Assembly: GCA_017303555.1 (NCBI GenBank)
Contig: JAFLCN010000011.1
Coordinates: 1-64,000, forward strand
Reading direction: 5' to 3'
Length of the DNA: 64,000 nt
Source of the DNA: Planctomycetota bacterium
GTDB taxonomy: Bacteria; Planctomycetota; Phycisphaerae; Phycisphaerales; UBA1924
The first letter of the stretch is position 1. Each line of letters begins with the position of its first letter. This document shows, one piece after another, positions 8,498-15,747 of this stretch. The notes beneath the pieces are model-generated. The model was given only the letters and a program-made list of their open reading frames with translations. It was not told the DNA's origin and did not search any database. The position numbers were made by a program, and so were the translations under genes.

Positions 8498-8929
8498 CTA
8501 CCTCCGCTCCCGATACGTGACGCTGAGAACGCTCGTGAACACCCGGTGCTGCTCGAGCGCTTCGCTCGACACCACCGGCTCGTGGCTGATCCCGACCCAC
8601 GCCGCGTCGGGAAAGCCCTCCAGCCTCTTGAACCGCAGGTGGTCCGCGATGGCCTCGACCAGCGAAAGCAGCTCGTCGATCGCGGCGTCCACCCCTTCGC
8701 CGGGGAGCTTCTTCTGCACGCCGACATCCACGACGTACTCGATGGCCAGACTGTCCCGCGTCACCGGTGACATCTGCAGCGTGCGCGGCACCACCGATAC
8801 GCGGAGGTCCTTGAGGTCTTCCAGCGTGAACGCGGGCTGGTACATCCGGACGGCCGTGACCGGCTGCCCGAAGGAACCCGCGCTCACGTGCGCGGCCACG
8901 GCGTCGGCGAGAGCGGCGATGGTGCTCAC
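8498..8929 (-). CDS. Probable tail terminator/completion protein
   Basis: A 143-aa protein read from a GTG at 8929 that overlaps the previous stop (GTGA), with GGAGG 6 nt upstream. The pattern of an N-terminal helix (IAALADAVAAHV), a beta strand LRVSVVPR, a central VDVGVQKKL strand, and a helix with ELLSLVEAIADHL resembles tail terminator proteins that cap the tail and join it to the neck. The family assignment is by layout and gene order, just upstream of the tail tube gene. Confidence 0.6.
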   Translation of the reverse strand: MSTIAALADAVAAHVSAGSFGQPVTAVRMYQPAFTLEDLKDLRVSVVPRTLQMSPVTRDSLAIEYVVDVGVQKKLPGEGVDAAIDELLSLVEAIADHLRFKRLEGFPDAAWVGISHEPVVSSEALEQHRVFTSVLSVTYRERR

Positions 8930-9216
8930 GGCCCACCTCCCGTCGTCGGCACGGTCTGGCGGGGCGCGTTGGAGGTCAGGCCGGAGAGCTTGCCCTCGAG
9001 GAACCAGATCTTGCGCTCCATCTCGGCGTACTGAGCCCGGATGCTGCGGGCCTCGCCGATGAACTCGTCGAGCCGCTTCTCGACCTGTTGGAGCTTGGTA
9101 GTGACGACGCCCCACTGGACGGTCATCGCGCCCGCGGCGAGCACGACCGTGACGACCACGCCGGCCCACCGGGCGCTGCCGTTCTGTCCGTTGGAGTTGT
9201 TGCTTGAGTCCGCCAT
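8926..9216 (-). CDS. Small single-pass membrane protein with coiled coil (holin/XhlA-like candidate)
   Basis: 96 aa. A polar Asn/Ser-rich N-terminus is followed by one transmembrane segment at about residues 16-37 (WAGVVVTVVLAAGAMTV), then a coiled coil at about 38-80 (LQQVEKRLDEFI, YAEMERKIWFLEGKL). The layout matches small phage membrane proteins such as XhlA-type accessory holins or spanin-like proteins, but its place inside the head-tail connector genes is unusual for lysis genes. The ATG at 9216 shares one base with the previous stop. Confidence 0.65.
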   Translation of the reverse strand: MADSSNNSNGQNGSARWAGVVVTVVLAAGAMTVQWGVVTTKLQQVEKRLDEFIGEARSIRAQYAEMERKIWFLEGKLSGLTSNAPRQTVPTTGGGP

Positions 9217-9596
9217 CACGTCTCCGTGCCGATCTGCTTGGTGTGAATCCGAAGAACCCTGCGGTACGGGTCGCTGTACCGGAACGGCGGCTGGCCGCCA
9301 GGTGCATTGACCTCGTACGCGAACACAGTCGTTCCGACCGTCTCTCGCACCTGATCGCCCGCCCGAGGGAGGATCGGGCCGGAGCCCAGGTCCAACTCCG
9401 CCGTCCGCACGAGGAAGTCCCGCGACTCCACTCGGTGAATGAGCCCCGCGGCGTCGGCCTGCTCGAACTCGGTCTTGCCGATGGTGGCCTGGACTTCCTT
9501 CTCGTCCGTGCCACGCCGGTAGAGGACCGGGCGCGAGAGGTGCTGGTGACGCTGGGCGTCGAGGAACGCCGCGCCTCGATCGAGCAGATCTCCCAC
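9216..9596 (-). CDS. Probable head-tail connector protein, 126 aa
   Basis: Located directly after the capsid and decoration genes, the slot of head completion proteins. The sequence has a beta-rich core, with VLYRRGTDEKEVQATIGKT near residue 24 and RDFLVRTAELDL in the middle, a GDQVRETVG turn, and a conserved-looking C-terminus RVLRIHTKQIG. No transmembrane segment. I do not recognise a named family with certainty; the neck role comes from gene order. Confidence 0.6.
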   Translation of the reverse strand: MGDLLDRGAAFLDAQRHQHLSRPVLYRRGTDEKEVQATIGKTEFEQADAAGLIHRVESRDFLVRTAELDLGSGPILPRAGDQVRETVGTTVFAYEVNAPGGQPPFRYSDPYRRVLRIHTKQIGTET

Positions 9597-9605
9597 AGAT
9601 GCTCC

Positions 9606-9953
9606 TTACTGCTGCAGGCGAACGCGAACGATCGTGTCGGCGTCGACGGTGGCCTTCACCGCCTTGCCGATCAGCTTGTTCGCGCCTGCCGCCGCGTTCT
9701 TGGTGGCGTTCTGGGCGGCCGCATCCCAATACGTGAGCGTGCCCGCGGGGATGGCGCTGCCCGCCCCGACCGCCTTGTTGAAGTCGAAGACGCCGGTGAC
9801 GGCGATCGAACCCAACTGGCCCGCTTTGATCGGTGCCTGGGTGATGCCGATGAGGTCGGCCTGCACCACCACCGCGCCCACGAGCACGTCCGCGCCGGGG
9901 GTGTAGTCGATCGAGCCGCCTTCCTGAACGAACTTTGCTGGTCCTGAAGCCAT
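9606..9953 (-). CDS. DUF2190-type capsid decoration protein
   Basis: The sequence from MASGPAKFVQEG onward (115 aa) matches the DUF2190 pattern: IDYTPGADVLVGAVVV, then GSIAVTGVFDF, AGTLTYWD and a C-terminal VRVRL. Members are small head proteins, probably capsid decoration. I chose the ATG at 9953 because GGAGG lies 7 nt upstream and the domain starts there. An in-frame ATG at 10079 would add 42 Gly/Asp-rich residues and close the 130-nt gap to the capsid gene, so it remains possible. Confidence 0.75.
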   Translation of the reverse strand: MASGPAKFVQEGGSIDYTPGADVLVGAVVVQADLIGITQAPIKAGQLGSIAVTGVFDFNKAVGAGSAIPAGTLTYWDAAAQNATKNAAAGANKLIGKAVKATVDADTIVRVRLQQ

Positions 9954-10082
9954 TCCTGAACCTCCATCTGTTGGTGGGCCATCGGTGTCGATGCCCGATT
10001 GCTGATCGATGCCGCTCTGAAGGTCGCCGGGGAGCTCTTCGCCGAGCCCCCCAGCGCCTGTGCTGATCTGCCCGGGCATGGC

Positions 10083-12032
10083 TTACACCTCGCCCTTGCT
10101 CTTGACGCCGCCGCGCGGGTCCTGCAGATTGACGCCGAAGTCGTGATACCCACGCATCCGGATGCCGAGCATGTTGAAGTCGGCTTCCGAGCTCTCGACC
10201 GTCGGGGCCTCCTTGCCATCGAGGAACGCGACCTCGATCACCGGCAGGTCGTTGGGGTCCGCCAGCAGGTACCACGCCTTGGCGGAGTTGCCGGTGTAGA
10301 TGGCGTTGGCCAGGTAGCGGCTGACCTCGATGCGGAACTTGCCCTGGTGCGGGTTGGCGACGGGGAACTTGGTGTTCGCGGTGGTATCCCGGAGCTCGAC
10401 GCTCTTGTAGAGCTGCGTGCCCATCGCCGAGAGTGCCGTGGGCACCAGCATGATCGACGGCATCACGCCGGTGGGCTTGCCGTCGGAGTCCACCAGGTCC
10501 ATGAACGTCTGCTCGCCCTTGGTCAGTCCGTCGATCCCGAGCGCCGTGTCCGCGCCCGAGACGAAGTTCTTGTTGCCGGCGCTGAAGAACGCCGCGTTGT
10601 TCATGAACGCCGTCCAGAAGACGTCGTTGATCTTCAGGCCAGAGCCACGGCCGAGCTTGCGGGGGATGGTCGTGATCGCGCCGAGATCATCGTTGATGAT
10701 GTCGCGGCGGTCGATCGACAGCATCAGGGCGTAGGTGCTGGCCTTGTTGGTGTAGGTCTCCTCGCCGAGCGTGCCGTGCTTGATCTCGCCACCCGCGCCG
10801 ATCTCCTCGTACTGGTCCTTGCCGATCAGGCGGTAGCTCGTGACCGTCTTGAAGTCGTTCACGTTGCGGACGGCGCAGATGTTCCGCCACACGCGCTCGA
10901 CCGAGAAGAACCCCTCGAGCAGGAACTTGTTGGCGACGTTGGAAAGGATGCCACCCACGTCGATGGTGGTCACGCCCGCCTCAATACCCCGACCGAACGC
11001 GGCTTCGAGCACGCGGCGGCTGTCGCGGAACGAGCGGCCCGTGTAGCCGTTGGCGATCGCGGCCTCGAAGAGCAGTTCCTGCAAACCCAGGCCGCCATTG
11101 AACCGTTTGGCCGCGACGTCCATTGATTGCTCCGAGCAGACCTTCTCGATGCCATCGAGCTTGGCGCTCTGGAAGCACGCGGCCTCCAGCACCTCGCTGG
11201 TCACGCTCGTGTCGATCACATGGATGCCGGGGACCTTGGGGCGGCTGGCACGAAGCACTTCGAGCTCGGTGCGGGTCGCGTCCCAGTTGTCGCGGATGGC
11301 CTGGGCCTCGATGCTGCTGTACTTGCCACCGCACACTTTGCGGATCGCGTCGATGCGGGCCGTCTCGGCCAGCGCCGCCGCGCGGACCTGCTCGGGAGTC
11401 TGCTCGGTGCCGGTGACGGGAGGGGTCGCGGTGGGAGTGGAGGTCGGATTGGAATCGTCGGCCATGACGCTGGGCTCCTTGTGAAGACGCGCGGCGATGC
11501 TCGCGCTGGTGCGGCCGTCTGCGCCGAGATCCACGAAACTGATCTCGCCGAGCGTGGCCTTGCGGACGACGTTCACCGGGCCGGTGATCTCCTGGCCGTT
11601 GACCGTCGCTTTCTGGTTGTCCTTGATGAACTCGAACTCCTCGACGCTCGCGCCGACGGAGGCCTGCCAAGGGAATCCGTTCCGGCTGGAGGCCACGACC
11701 TCCTTCGCAGCGGGCGTGTCGCGGGAGATCACGCCGGTCGCAATGAGTTGCCCGGCCTCGACGCGGATCGCGTCGGTGTGGCCGACACCCGAGAGCGGGT
11801 CGTGCCCGAAGCGGATGGGGCGTGCCTGCGACGGGACACCCAGGCCAGCGAGGTCGATCACCACGGGGTGCCGCCAGCCCCCGACGCGCATCGCGCCGCC
11901 GCTGTACGCGACCATCTTGAACCGGGGCAGCGGCGCACTCTGTCCCTCCGCCGCGGCGGTGAAGGTGATGTCGGCCGTCGCGGTGAGCGTGAGCGCGGGC
12001 AGGATCTTCATGGAGTCAGTCGGCACTGGCAC
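10083..12032 (-). CDS. Prohead protease - major capsid protein fusion
   Basis: A 649-aa protein. Residues about 1-185 are protease-like, with FGHDPLSGVGHTD at 75-87 and WQASVGASVEEFEF at 122-135, the His and Ser regions expected of a prohead protease. A Thr/Pro linker (about 190-215) leads to a Mu gpT-like major capsid domain with IDRRDIINDDLGA and a C-terminal DPRGG. The protease would cut itself and the scaffold during head maturation. The GTG at 12032 (GAGGAG 7 nt upstream) overlaps the portal gene by 17 nt. An internal start with its own SD lies at 11465. Confidence 0.88.
   Translation of the reverse strand: MPVPTDSMKILPALTLTATADITFTAAAEGQSAPLPRFKMVAYSGGAMRVGGWRHPVVIDLAGLGVPSQARPIRFGHDPLSGVGHTDAIRVEAGQLIATGVISRDTPAAKEVVASSRNGFPWQASVGASVEEFEFIKDNQKATVNGQEITGPVNVVRKATLGEISFVDLGADGRTSASIAARLHKEPSVMADDSNPTSTPTATPPVTGTEQTPEQVRAAALAETARIDAIRKVCGGKYSSIEAQAIRDNWDATRTELEVLRASRPKVPGIHVIDTSVTSEVLEAACFQSAKLDGIEKVCSEQSMDVAAKRFNGGLGLQELLFEAAIANGYTGRSFRDSRRVLEAAFGRGIEAGVTTIDVGGILSNVANKFLLEGFFSVERVWRNICAVRNVNDFKTVTSYRLIGKDQYEEIGAGGEIKHGTLGEETYTNKASTYALMLSIDRRDIINDDLGAITTIPRKLGRGSGLKINDVFWTAFMNNAAFFSAGNKNFVSGADTALGIDGLTKGEQTFMDLVDSDGKPTGVMPSIMLVPTALSAMGTQLYKSVELRDTTANTKFPVANPHQGKFRIEVSRYLANAIYTGNSAKAWYLLADPNDLPVIEVAFLDGKEAPTVESSEADFNMLGIRMRGYHDFGVNLQDPRGGVKSKGEV
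11463..11480 (-). promoter_or_regulatory. Internal ribosome binding site and ATG for a separate capsid product
   Basis: Within the protease-capsid gene the minus strand reads AAGGAG (11475-11480), then 9 nt, then an in-frame ATG (11465-11463) at codon 190, exactly at the linker between protease and capsid domains. Initiation here would give a 460-residue capsid protein without the protease. This resembles the nested starts of other phage protease and scaffold genes. Confidence 0.55.
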
Positions 12033-13584
12033 TGGCGGTCTCCTCGTCCACGGGGTCTGCGGGATCGGTGTCGTCGGCTGGCGCTGCGGGATTCGCGGGC
12101 GTACTTCCCGCCGGTGACGCGGCGGCGGGCGCGAGGCCCAACTCGTTCATGAGCGCGAGCTCCTTGGCCCGCTGGCGGAGCTCCTGCTCCCAGTCGCGCC
12201 CCTGACGGGCGAACTCAACCGCGAGCGTGGTCGTGTGGTTCGCCAGACGGGTCGCCTGCGCGTTGGCTTCCTTGGCGGGATCGACGTGCTCGACGCCATC
12301 CCAGAACCACGCGTGCTCCGGGAGTGTGCGGGCGATCGTGCGGAGCGACTGCGGGAGCAGCCCCTCGACCAGCACCGCCTCGTTGAGCCACGCCTTGAGG
12401 ATGCGGTCGAGCACGGCGAGCTGCAGTTGGTTCTGCTCGACGCGGATGCTCTTGAAGTACACCTGGTGGTCCAGGCGGCCGCTGGCGTAGTTGTAACCGG
12501 ACGAGTTGCCCGCCGCGACGTTGAACGGCATGTTCAGGCAGCGGGCGATCTCGTTGAGGATCTCGCGCTTGAACTCTCCGAATGTGGTCGTCGGCTGCTC
12601 GGCGTGGACCTGCCCGAGCTTCCAGCCGCCGGGAAGCACCGTCGCCAGGCGCTGCTCGAGTTCGACCTCGTCCATGGGCTCCAGCGGATCGGCCTCGCCG
12701 TTGGCCGGGGCATCGGTGTAGATGACGGCGGCGAAGTTGGCGGCGGTCTCGGCGGCCGCGATGGTCGCCAGCGTGTACCGGCGGAGCTGCGCGAAGAGCG
12801 GGAGCGCCGGCGTGATGTCGGGGATGCCGCGAAGCTGGCCCGGGCGGTCGGCGCGGTAGTAGTGCACGACCGACGCGGCGGGGAGCGTGTCGTACGCGAG
12901 CAGGTCGTCGATCGGGGCGCGGAGTGCTGTGCCGTCACCGGGGTGCCGCTTGAGGACGCGGTACGCCGAGGGGTTGCCCCACTGGTCGAGGAGGATGCCG
13001 TCGATCTCGTCGCTCCGGCCACGGCGCATGAGCGGCGAGCAGACCTGATCGGCCTCGATGAGTTTCACGTCGAGCGACACCTGCGAGGCCACGCCCGGGT
13101 TGTTCACCAGCAGCGCGAACGCCTCGCCGGTCTCGGCGCGGGCCATCCGCATGGTGCGGAGCTTGCCGGGCAGATCGACCGCCCGCGACCATTGCTCGAA
13201 CGCGTCCTCGATGCGGGCGTTGGCCTCGGCGTCGCCGGTGAGCATCTGCAGCCGGGGACCGGTGCCGATGGTGTCGTTGGCAAGGGTCAGAACGATGCCC
13301 TTGGCGTAGGAGTTGTTGGCAACCTCGTAGCGGGCCCGGTTGCGGAGAACTCGACGCACCTCGGGGTTGATCGCGGCATTGGGCGAGAGGCCGTCGGCGT
13401 TCGCCCAGTGCTTGCGGTTGTCGGCGGTCGTTTGCGCCGAGTCGAACTTGGCGACGACTAGGCGGCGGCTGCCGCGTGGACCGCTTCCGTGCGGTGCACG
13501 CGGCGCCGCCGGGGAGGGAGAGTCGGCAGGAGTCCCGAGGTGGGGGGCGACCCGGCTCATGATGTTGGCGATGGCTTTCAGCAT
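12016..13584 (-). CDS. Lambda-family portal protein
   Basis: A 522-aa protein with the lambda gpB/PF05136-type pattern: AINPEVRRVLRNRARYEVANN, then YAKGIVLTLANDTIGTGP, EVGEAFALL-like EAFALLVNN, and ASGRLDHQVYFKSI. Twelve copies form the DNA channel at one capsid vertex and bind terminase. It lies between the 68-aa gene and the protease-capsid fusion, the lambda order. The C-terminus is Ala/Pro/Asp-rich. The start at 13584 gives the normal family length. Confidence 0.92.
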   Translation of the reverse strand: MLKAIANIMSRVAPHLGTPADSPSPAAPRAPHGSGPRGSRRLVVAKFDSAQTTADNRKHWANADGLSPNAAINPEVRRVLRNRARYEVANNSYAKGIVLTLANDTIGTGPRLQMLTGDAEANARIEDAFEQWSRAVDLPGKLRTMRMARAETGEAFALLVNNPGVASQVSLDVKLIEADQVCSPLMRRGRSDEIDGILLDQWGNPSAYRVLKRHPGDGTALRAPIDDLLAYDTLPAASVVHYYRADRPGQLRGIPDITPALPLFAQLRRYTLATIAAAETAANFAAVIYTDAPANGEADPLEPMDEVELEQRLATVLPGGWKLGQVHAEQPTTTFGEFKREILNEIARCLNMPFNVAAGNSSGYNYASGRLDHQVYFKSIRVEQNQLQLAVLDRILKAWLNEAVLVEGLLPQSLRTIARTLPEHAWFWDGVEHVDPAKEANAQATRLANHTTTLAVEFARQGRDWEQELRQRAKELALMNELGLAPAAASPAGSTPANPAAPADDTDPADPVDEETASASAD

Positions 13585-13590
13585 GAGTGG

Positions 13591-13797
13591 TCAGACGGAA
13601 CCGGGGGGGACGATCTTGGCGAACTTGATCCCGAGGCCGGGCTTCTTCGCGGCGTCCTTGGACGCGAAGAAGCGGACGACCTCGAGTTGGTCCTTCAATG
13701 GCTGCTGCTCGACGGACTGACCGTCCACCGACGCCTTCGCGGGCTGCACCGCGTTCTCGCGGACTGTCTGCTCGAGGTTGGGGGCGGGGTCGGGCAC
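13591..13797 (-). CDS. Small head protein in the gpW slot, 68 aa
   Basis: GTG start at 13797 with GAGG 8 nt upstream. It is the first gene of the head operon, between terminase and portal like lambda gpW. The C-terminus has QLEVVRFFASKDAAKKPGLG and ends KFAKIVPPGSV, a pattern I associate with small proteins found before portal genes in several prophages, without known function. It is the first gene downstream of copy 1 of the three-copy motif. Confidence 0.65.
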   Translation of the reverse strand: MPDPAPNLEQTVRENAVQPAKASVDGQSVEQQPLKDQLEVVRFFASKDAAKKPGLGIKFAKIVPPGSV

Positions 13798-13830
13798 GGG
13801 TTCACCTCAGGGGCCGCACAGCGCGACCTC

Positions 13831-13870
13831 TAGGTGTCCCCTATGCAGCGGCAGAGCCATCTGCCCGCTT
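13831..13870 (-). repeat. Three-copy motif, copy 1 (candidate phage promoter/operator)
   Basis: On the plus strand it holds CCCTATGCAGC and ATCTGCCCGCTT, with 30 of 40 positions identical in all three copies (others at 29561 and 49191). The head operon starts about 35 nt downstream in the minus direction. The centre of this copy can form a GGCAGA/TCTGCC stem, not kept in copy 3, so the primary sequence seems to matter more than the fold. Confidence 0.65.
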
Positions 13871-13983
13871 TGGGCTGGCATGCAGCCGGTTTGTTCCACC
13901 GGTAGAAGTCGTTCACGCCCTCGCACCGACGATGCCCGCGATTGGGCCTCAAGGGCGGTGTTTCCGGACGGCGTGTATTTGTC

Positions 13984-14014
13984 TTGAGTTGTACGTCCAA
14001 TAGTCGATACTATT
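13984..14014 (+). promoter_or_regulatory. abiE promoter with overlapping inverted-repeat operator
   Basis: TTGAGT (13984-13989), 18 nt, TACTAT (14008-14013); the ATG of AbiEi follows at 14022, so the transcript would be almost leaderless. An inverted repeat AATAGT-N4-ACTATT (13999-14004 and 14009-14014) covers the -10 box. AbiEi proteins are known to bind inverted repeats in their own promoter, so this is the expected autoregulatory site. Confidence 0.65.
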
Positions 14015-14021
14015 ACACGCT

Positions 14022-14627
14022 ATGTCCAAGACCGCACCCGCCCAAGCCGCACTCTCACTGGCACGACGTCTCGGCGTGCTTCGTGTCCGAGATGCCATGT
14101 CCGCCGGCATTCACCCGGAGGTCCTGCGGCGACTTGTCGCCGCAGGAGAGCTGACCAAGACCGGACGAGGGATGTACGCCGCGGTTTCGACAGAGTCGTC
14201 CGAACACGCCAGCCTTGCCCATGCAGCGGCGCGGGTGCCGAGCGGTGTAATCTGCCTGCTGTCGGCACTGGCCTACCACGGCATCGGCACACAGATGCCG
14301 CACGAGGTCTGGATGATGATCGACACCCGTGCCCACAAGCCCCGGGTGGATCATCCACCGATGCGGTTCGTGCGTGGGTCGGGCTCCACGTTTGAGGCGG
14401 GAGTCCGAGAGGTGAAGATCGACGGGCGTAGTGTGCGACTCTTCGAACCGGCCAAGACGGTGGTTGACTGCTTCATCTATCGACGGCACGTTGGTCTTGA
14501 GGTCGCGCTCGAGGCACTCCGGGAGTCCCTCCGTCAACGGAGGTGCAAGCCGGCAGAAATCGATCGCTACGCGAGCCTCTGCGGCGTGGCGACGGTCGTT
14601 CGCCCGTACCTGGAGGCGATCGCGTGA
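14022..14627 (+). CDS. abiEi: AbiEi antitoxin / autorepressor (type IV toxin-antitoxin)
   Basis: A 201-aa protein with an N-terminal winged helix (ALSLARRLGVLRVRDAM, then HPEVLRRLVAAGELTKTGRGMYA) and a C-terminal antitoxin domain with a typical LLSALAYHGIGTQMPHEVWM stretch and LFEPAKTVVDCFIYRR. AbiEi represses its operon and counters AbiEii without forming a stable complex. It runs on the plus strand against its phage neighbours and overlaps abiEii by 4 nt (GTGA). In AbiE systems the pair gives abortive phage resistance. Its location between terminase and portal marks it as cargo. Confidence 0.88.
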   Translation: MSKTAPAQAALSLARRLGVLRVRDAMSAGIHPEVLRRLVAAGELTKTGRGMYAAVSTESSEHASLAHAAARVPSGVICLLSALAYHGIGTQMPHEVWMMIDTRAHKPRVDHPPMRFVRGSGSTFEAGVREVKIDGRSVRLFEPAKTVVDCFIYRRHVGLEVALEALRESLRQRRCKPAEIDRYASLCGVATVVRPYLEAIA

Positions 14628-15541
14628 CCAAGCCACAGCCCGATGCGCTCGCGCAGTCGATCAAGCAGCGCCTCATGAACCTCAGCCAGCAGCAGAACGA
14701 GCAGTTCAACATCGTGCTCGTCCGCTTTGCCGTTGAACGCTTGCTGTACCGCCTGACTCGCACTCCCCATGCGACGCAGTTCGTGCTCAAAGGGGCCATG
14801 CTGTTTGCCGCCTGGTCCGCCCAGCCGCACCGGCCTACACAGGACGTTGATCTGCTGGGCTTCGGGCTGCCCGACGCGGATCGTCTCGTGAAGATCTTCC
14901 GGGAGGTATGCGTCGCCGATGTGGAGCCCGATGGTCTGGCGCTCGATGCGGACTCTGTCACGGCGGAACCCATCCGGGAAGATGCTGTGTACGACGGGCT
15001 CCGCGTTCGCCTGCTGGCCCGACTGGGCACAGCTCGCATTCCGATGCAGGTCGACATCGGCTTCGGCGACGTAGTGAGCCCTGAGCCGCGTGAGCTCGCG
15101 TTGGGTCCGATGCTCGACCTGCCTGCCCCGCGTCTTCGCACGTATCCACCCGAAACCGTCATCGCCGAGAAGTTCGAGGCGATGCTCGCGCTCGGCATGG
15201 CCAACAGCCGGATGAAGGACTACTACGACCTGTGGACGCTTAGTCGCACGATGCGCTTCGAGTGCGAGGCGCTGCGCACAGCGTTGCGTGCCACGGCGGA
15301 AAGGCGAAAGACCCCGCTTCCCACTGATCTACCCGTTGGCCTCAGCGATCGGTTTGCTGCCGATGCATCCAAGCAGGCGCAGTGGGGAGCGTTTGCGCGC
15401 AAACTCGGAGGCTCTCACGCGGCAATCCCTCTAGGCGATGTGGTCCAGGTGCTTGCTGAGTTCATGCGGCCGTTACTCCGCGCCGGAGAAGCAACGGCTC
15501 TGCATTGGCCGCCCGGAGGTCCTTGGCAAGCGGGTCGATGA
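14624..15541 (+). CDS. abiEii: AbiEii toxin, nucleotidyltransferase (type IV toxin-antitoxin)
   Basis: A 305-aa protein from a GTG at 14624 that overlaps the antitoxin stop. Polymerase-beta-type nucleotidyltransferase motifs are visible: VLKGAMLFAAW (about 54-64) followed by RPTQDVDL (70-77) with the metal-binding Asp pair, a VDIGFGDVV strand, IAEKFEAML, and MKDYYDLWTL. Enzymes of this group transfer nucleotides, in characterised relatives to tRNA acceptor ends. Motifs look intact, so the toxin should be active. It ends 23 nt from the converging zinc-ribbon gene. Confidence 0.88.
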   Translation: MTKPQPDALAQSIKQRLMNLSQQQNEQFNIVLVRFAVERLLYRLTRTPHATQFVLKGAMLFAAWSAQPHRPTQDVDLLGFGLPDADRLVKIFREVCVADVEPDGLALDADSVTAEPIREDAVYDGLRVRLLARLGTARIPMQVDIGFGDVVSPEPRELALGPMLDLPAPRLRTYPPETVIAEKFEAMLALGMANSRMKDYYDLWTLSRTMRFECEALRTALRATAERRKTPLPTDLPVGLSDRFAADASKQAQWGAFARKLGGSHAAIPLGDVVQVLAEFMRPLLRAGEATALHWPPGGPWQAGR

Positions 15542-15564
15542 CAACGCGGGGCCGCGTGCGTCGC

Positions 15565-15747
15565 TCAAGCTCCCAGCCGCTCGCTCGTCGTCACACGTCG
15601 CCCGCAGTGGCGACATTGCCGCCGGCGGCGGATCGTCCCAGTTGGAGTCGCACGGGTGTAGACCACTTCAAAGTGACAGCAGCCGCAGGTCGGGCAGACG
15701 ATCCCCTTTGGCTTGGCATCTTGCTTCGGCGGCGGCTTCGCTTTCAT
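15565..15747 (-). CDS. NrdR-type zinc ribbon protein, 60 aa
   Basis: MKAKPPPKQDAKPKG leads into CPTCGCC, then TRATPTGTIRRRRQCRHCG and RRVTTSER. The spacing of the two Cys pairs and the IRRRR-x-C-x2-CG-x-R-x-TT-x-E run copy the zinc ribbon of NrdR, the ribonucleotide reductase repressor, but the ATP-cone is absent. It overlaps the terminase stop as ATGA, so it is part of the packaging operon. DNA binding is likely; its target is unknown. It could also serve as a packaging accessory protein. Confidence 0.75.
   Translation of the reverse strand: MKAKPPPKQDAKPKGIVCPTCGCCHFEVVYTRATPTGTIRRRRQCRHCGRRVTTSERLGA

Noticed and set aside
13831..13870. Reading the three-copy motif as a sigma-54 promoter
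   Set aside because: The GG and GC elements do not have the fixed 10-nt spacing of -24/-12 promoters.
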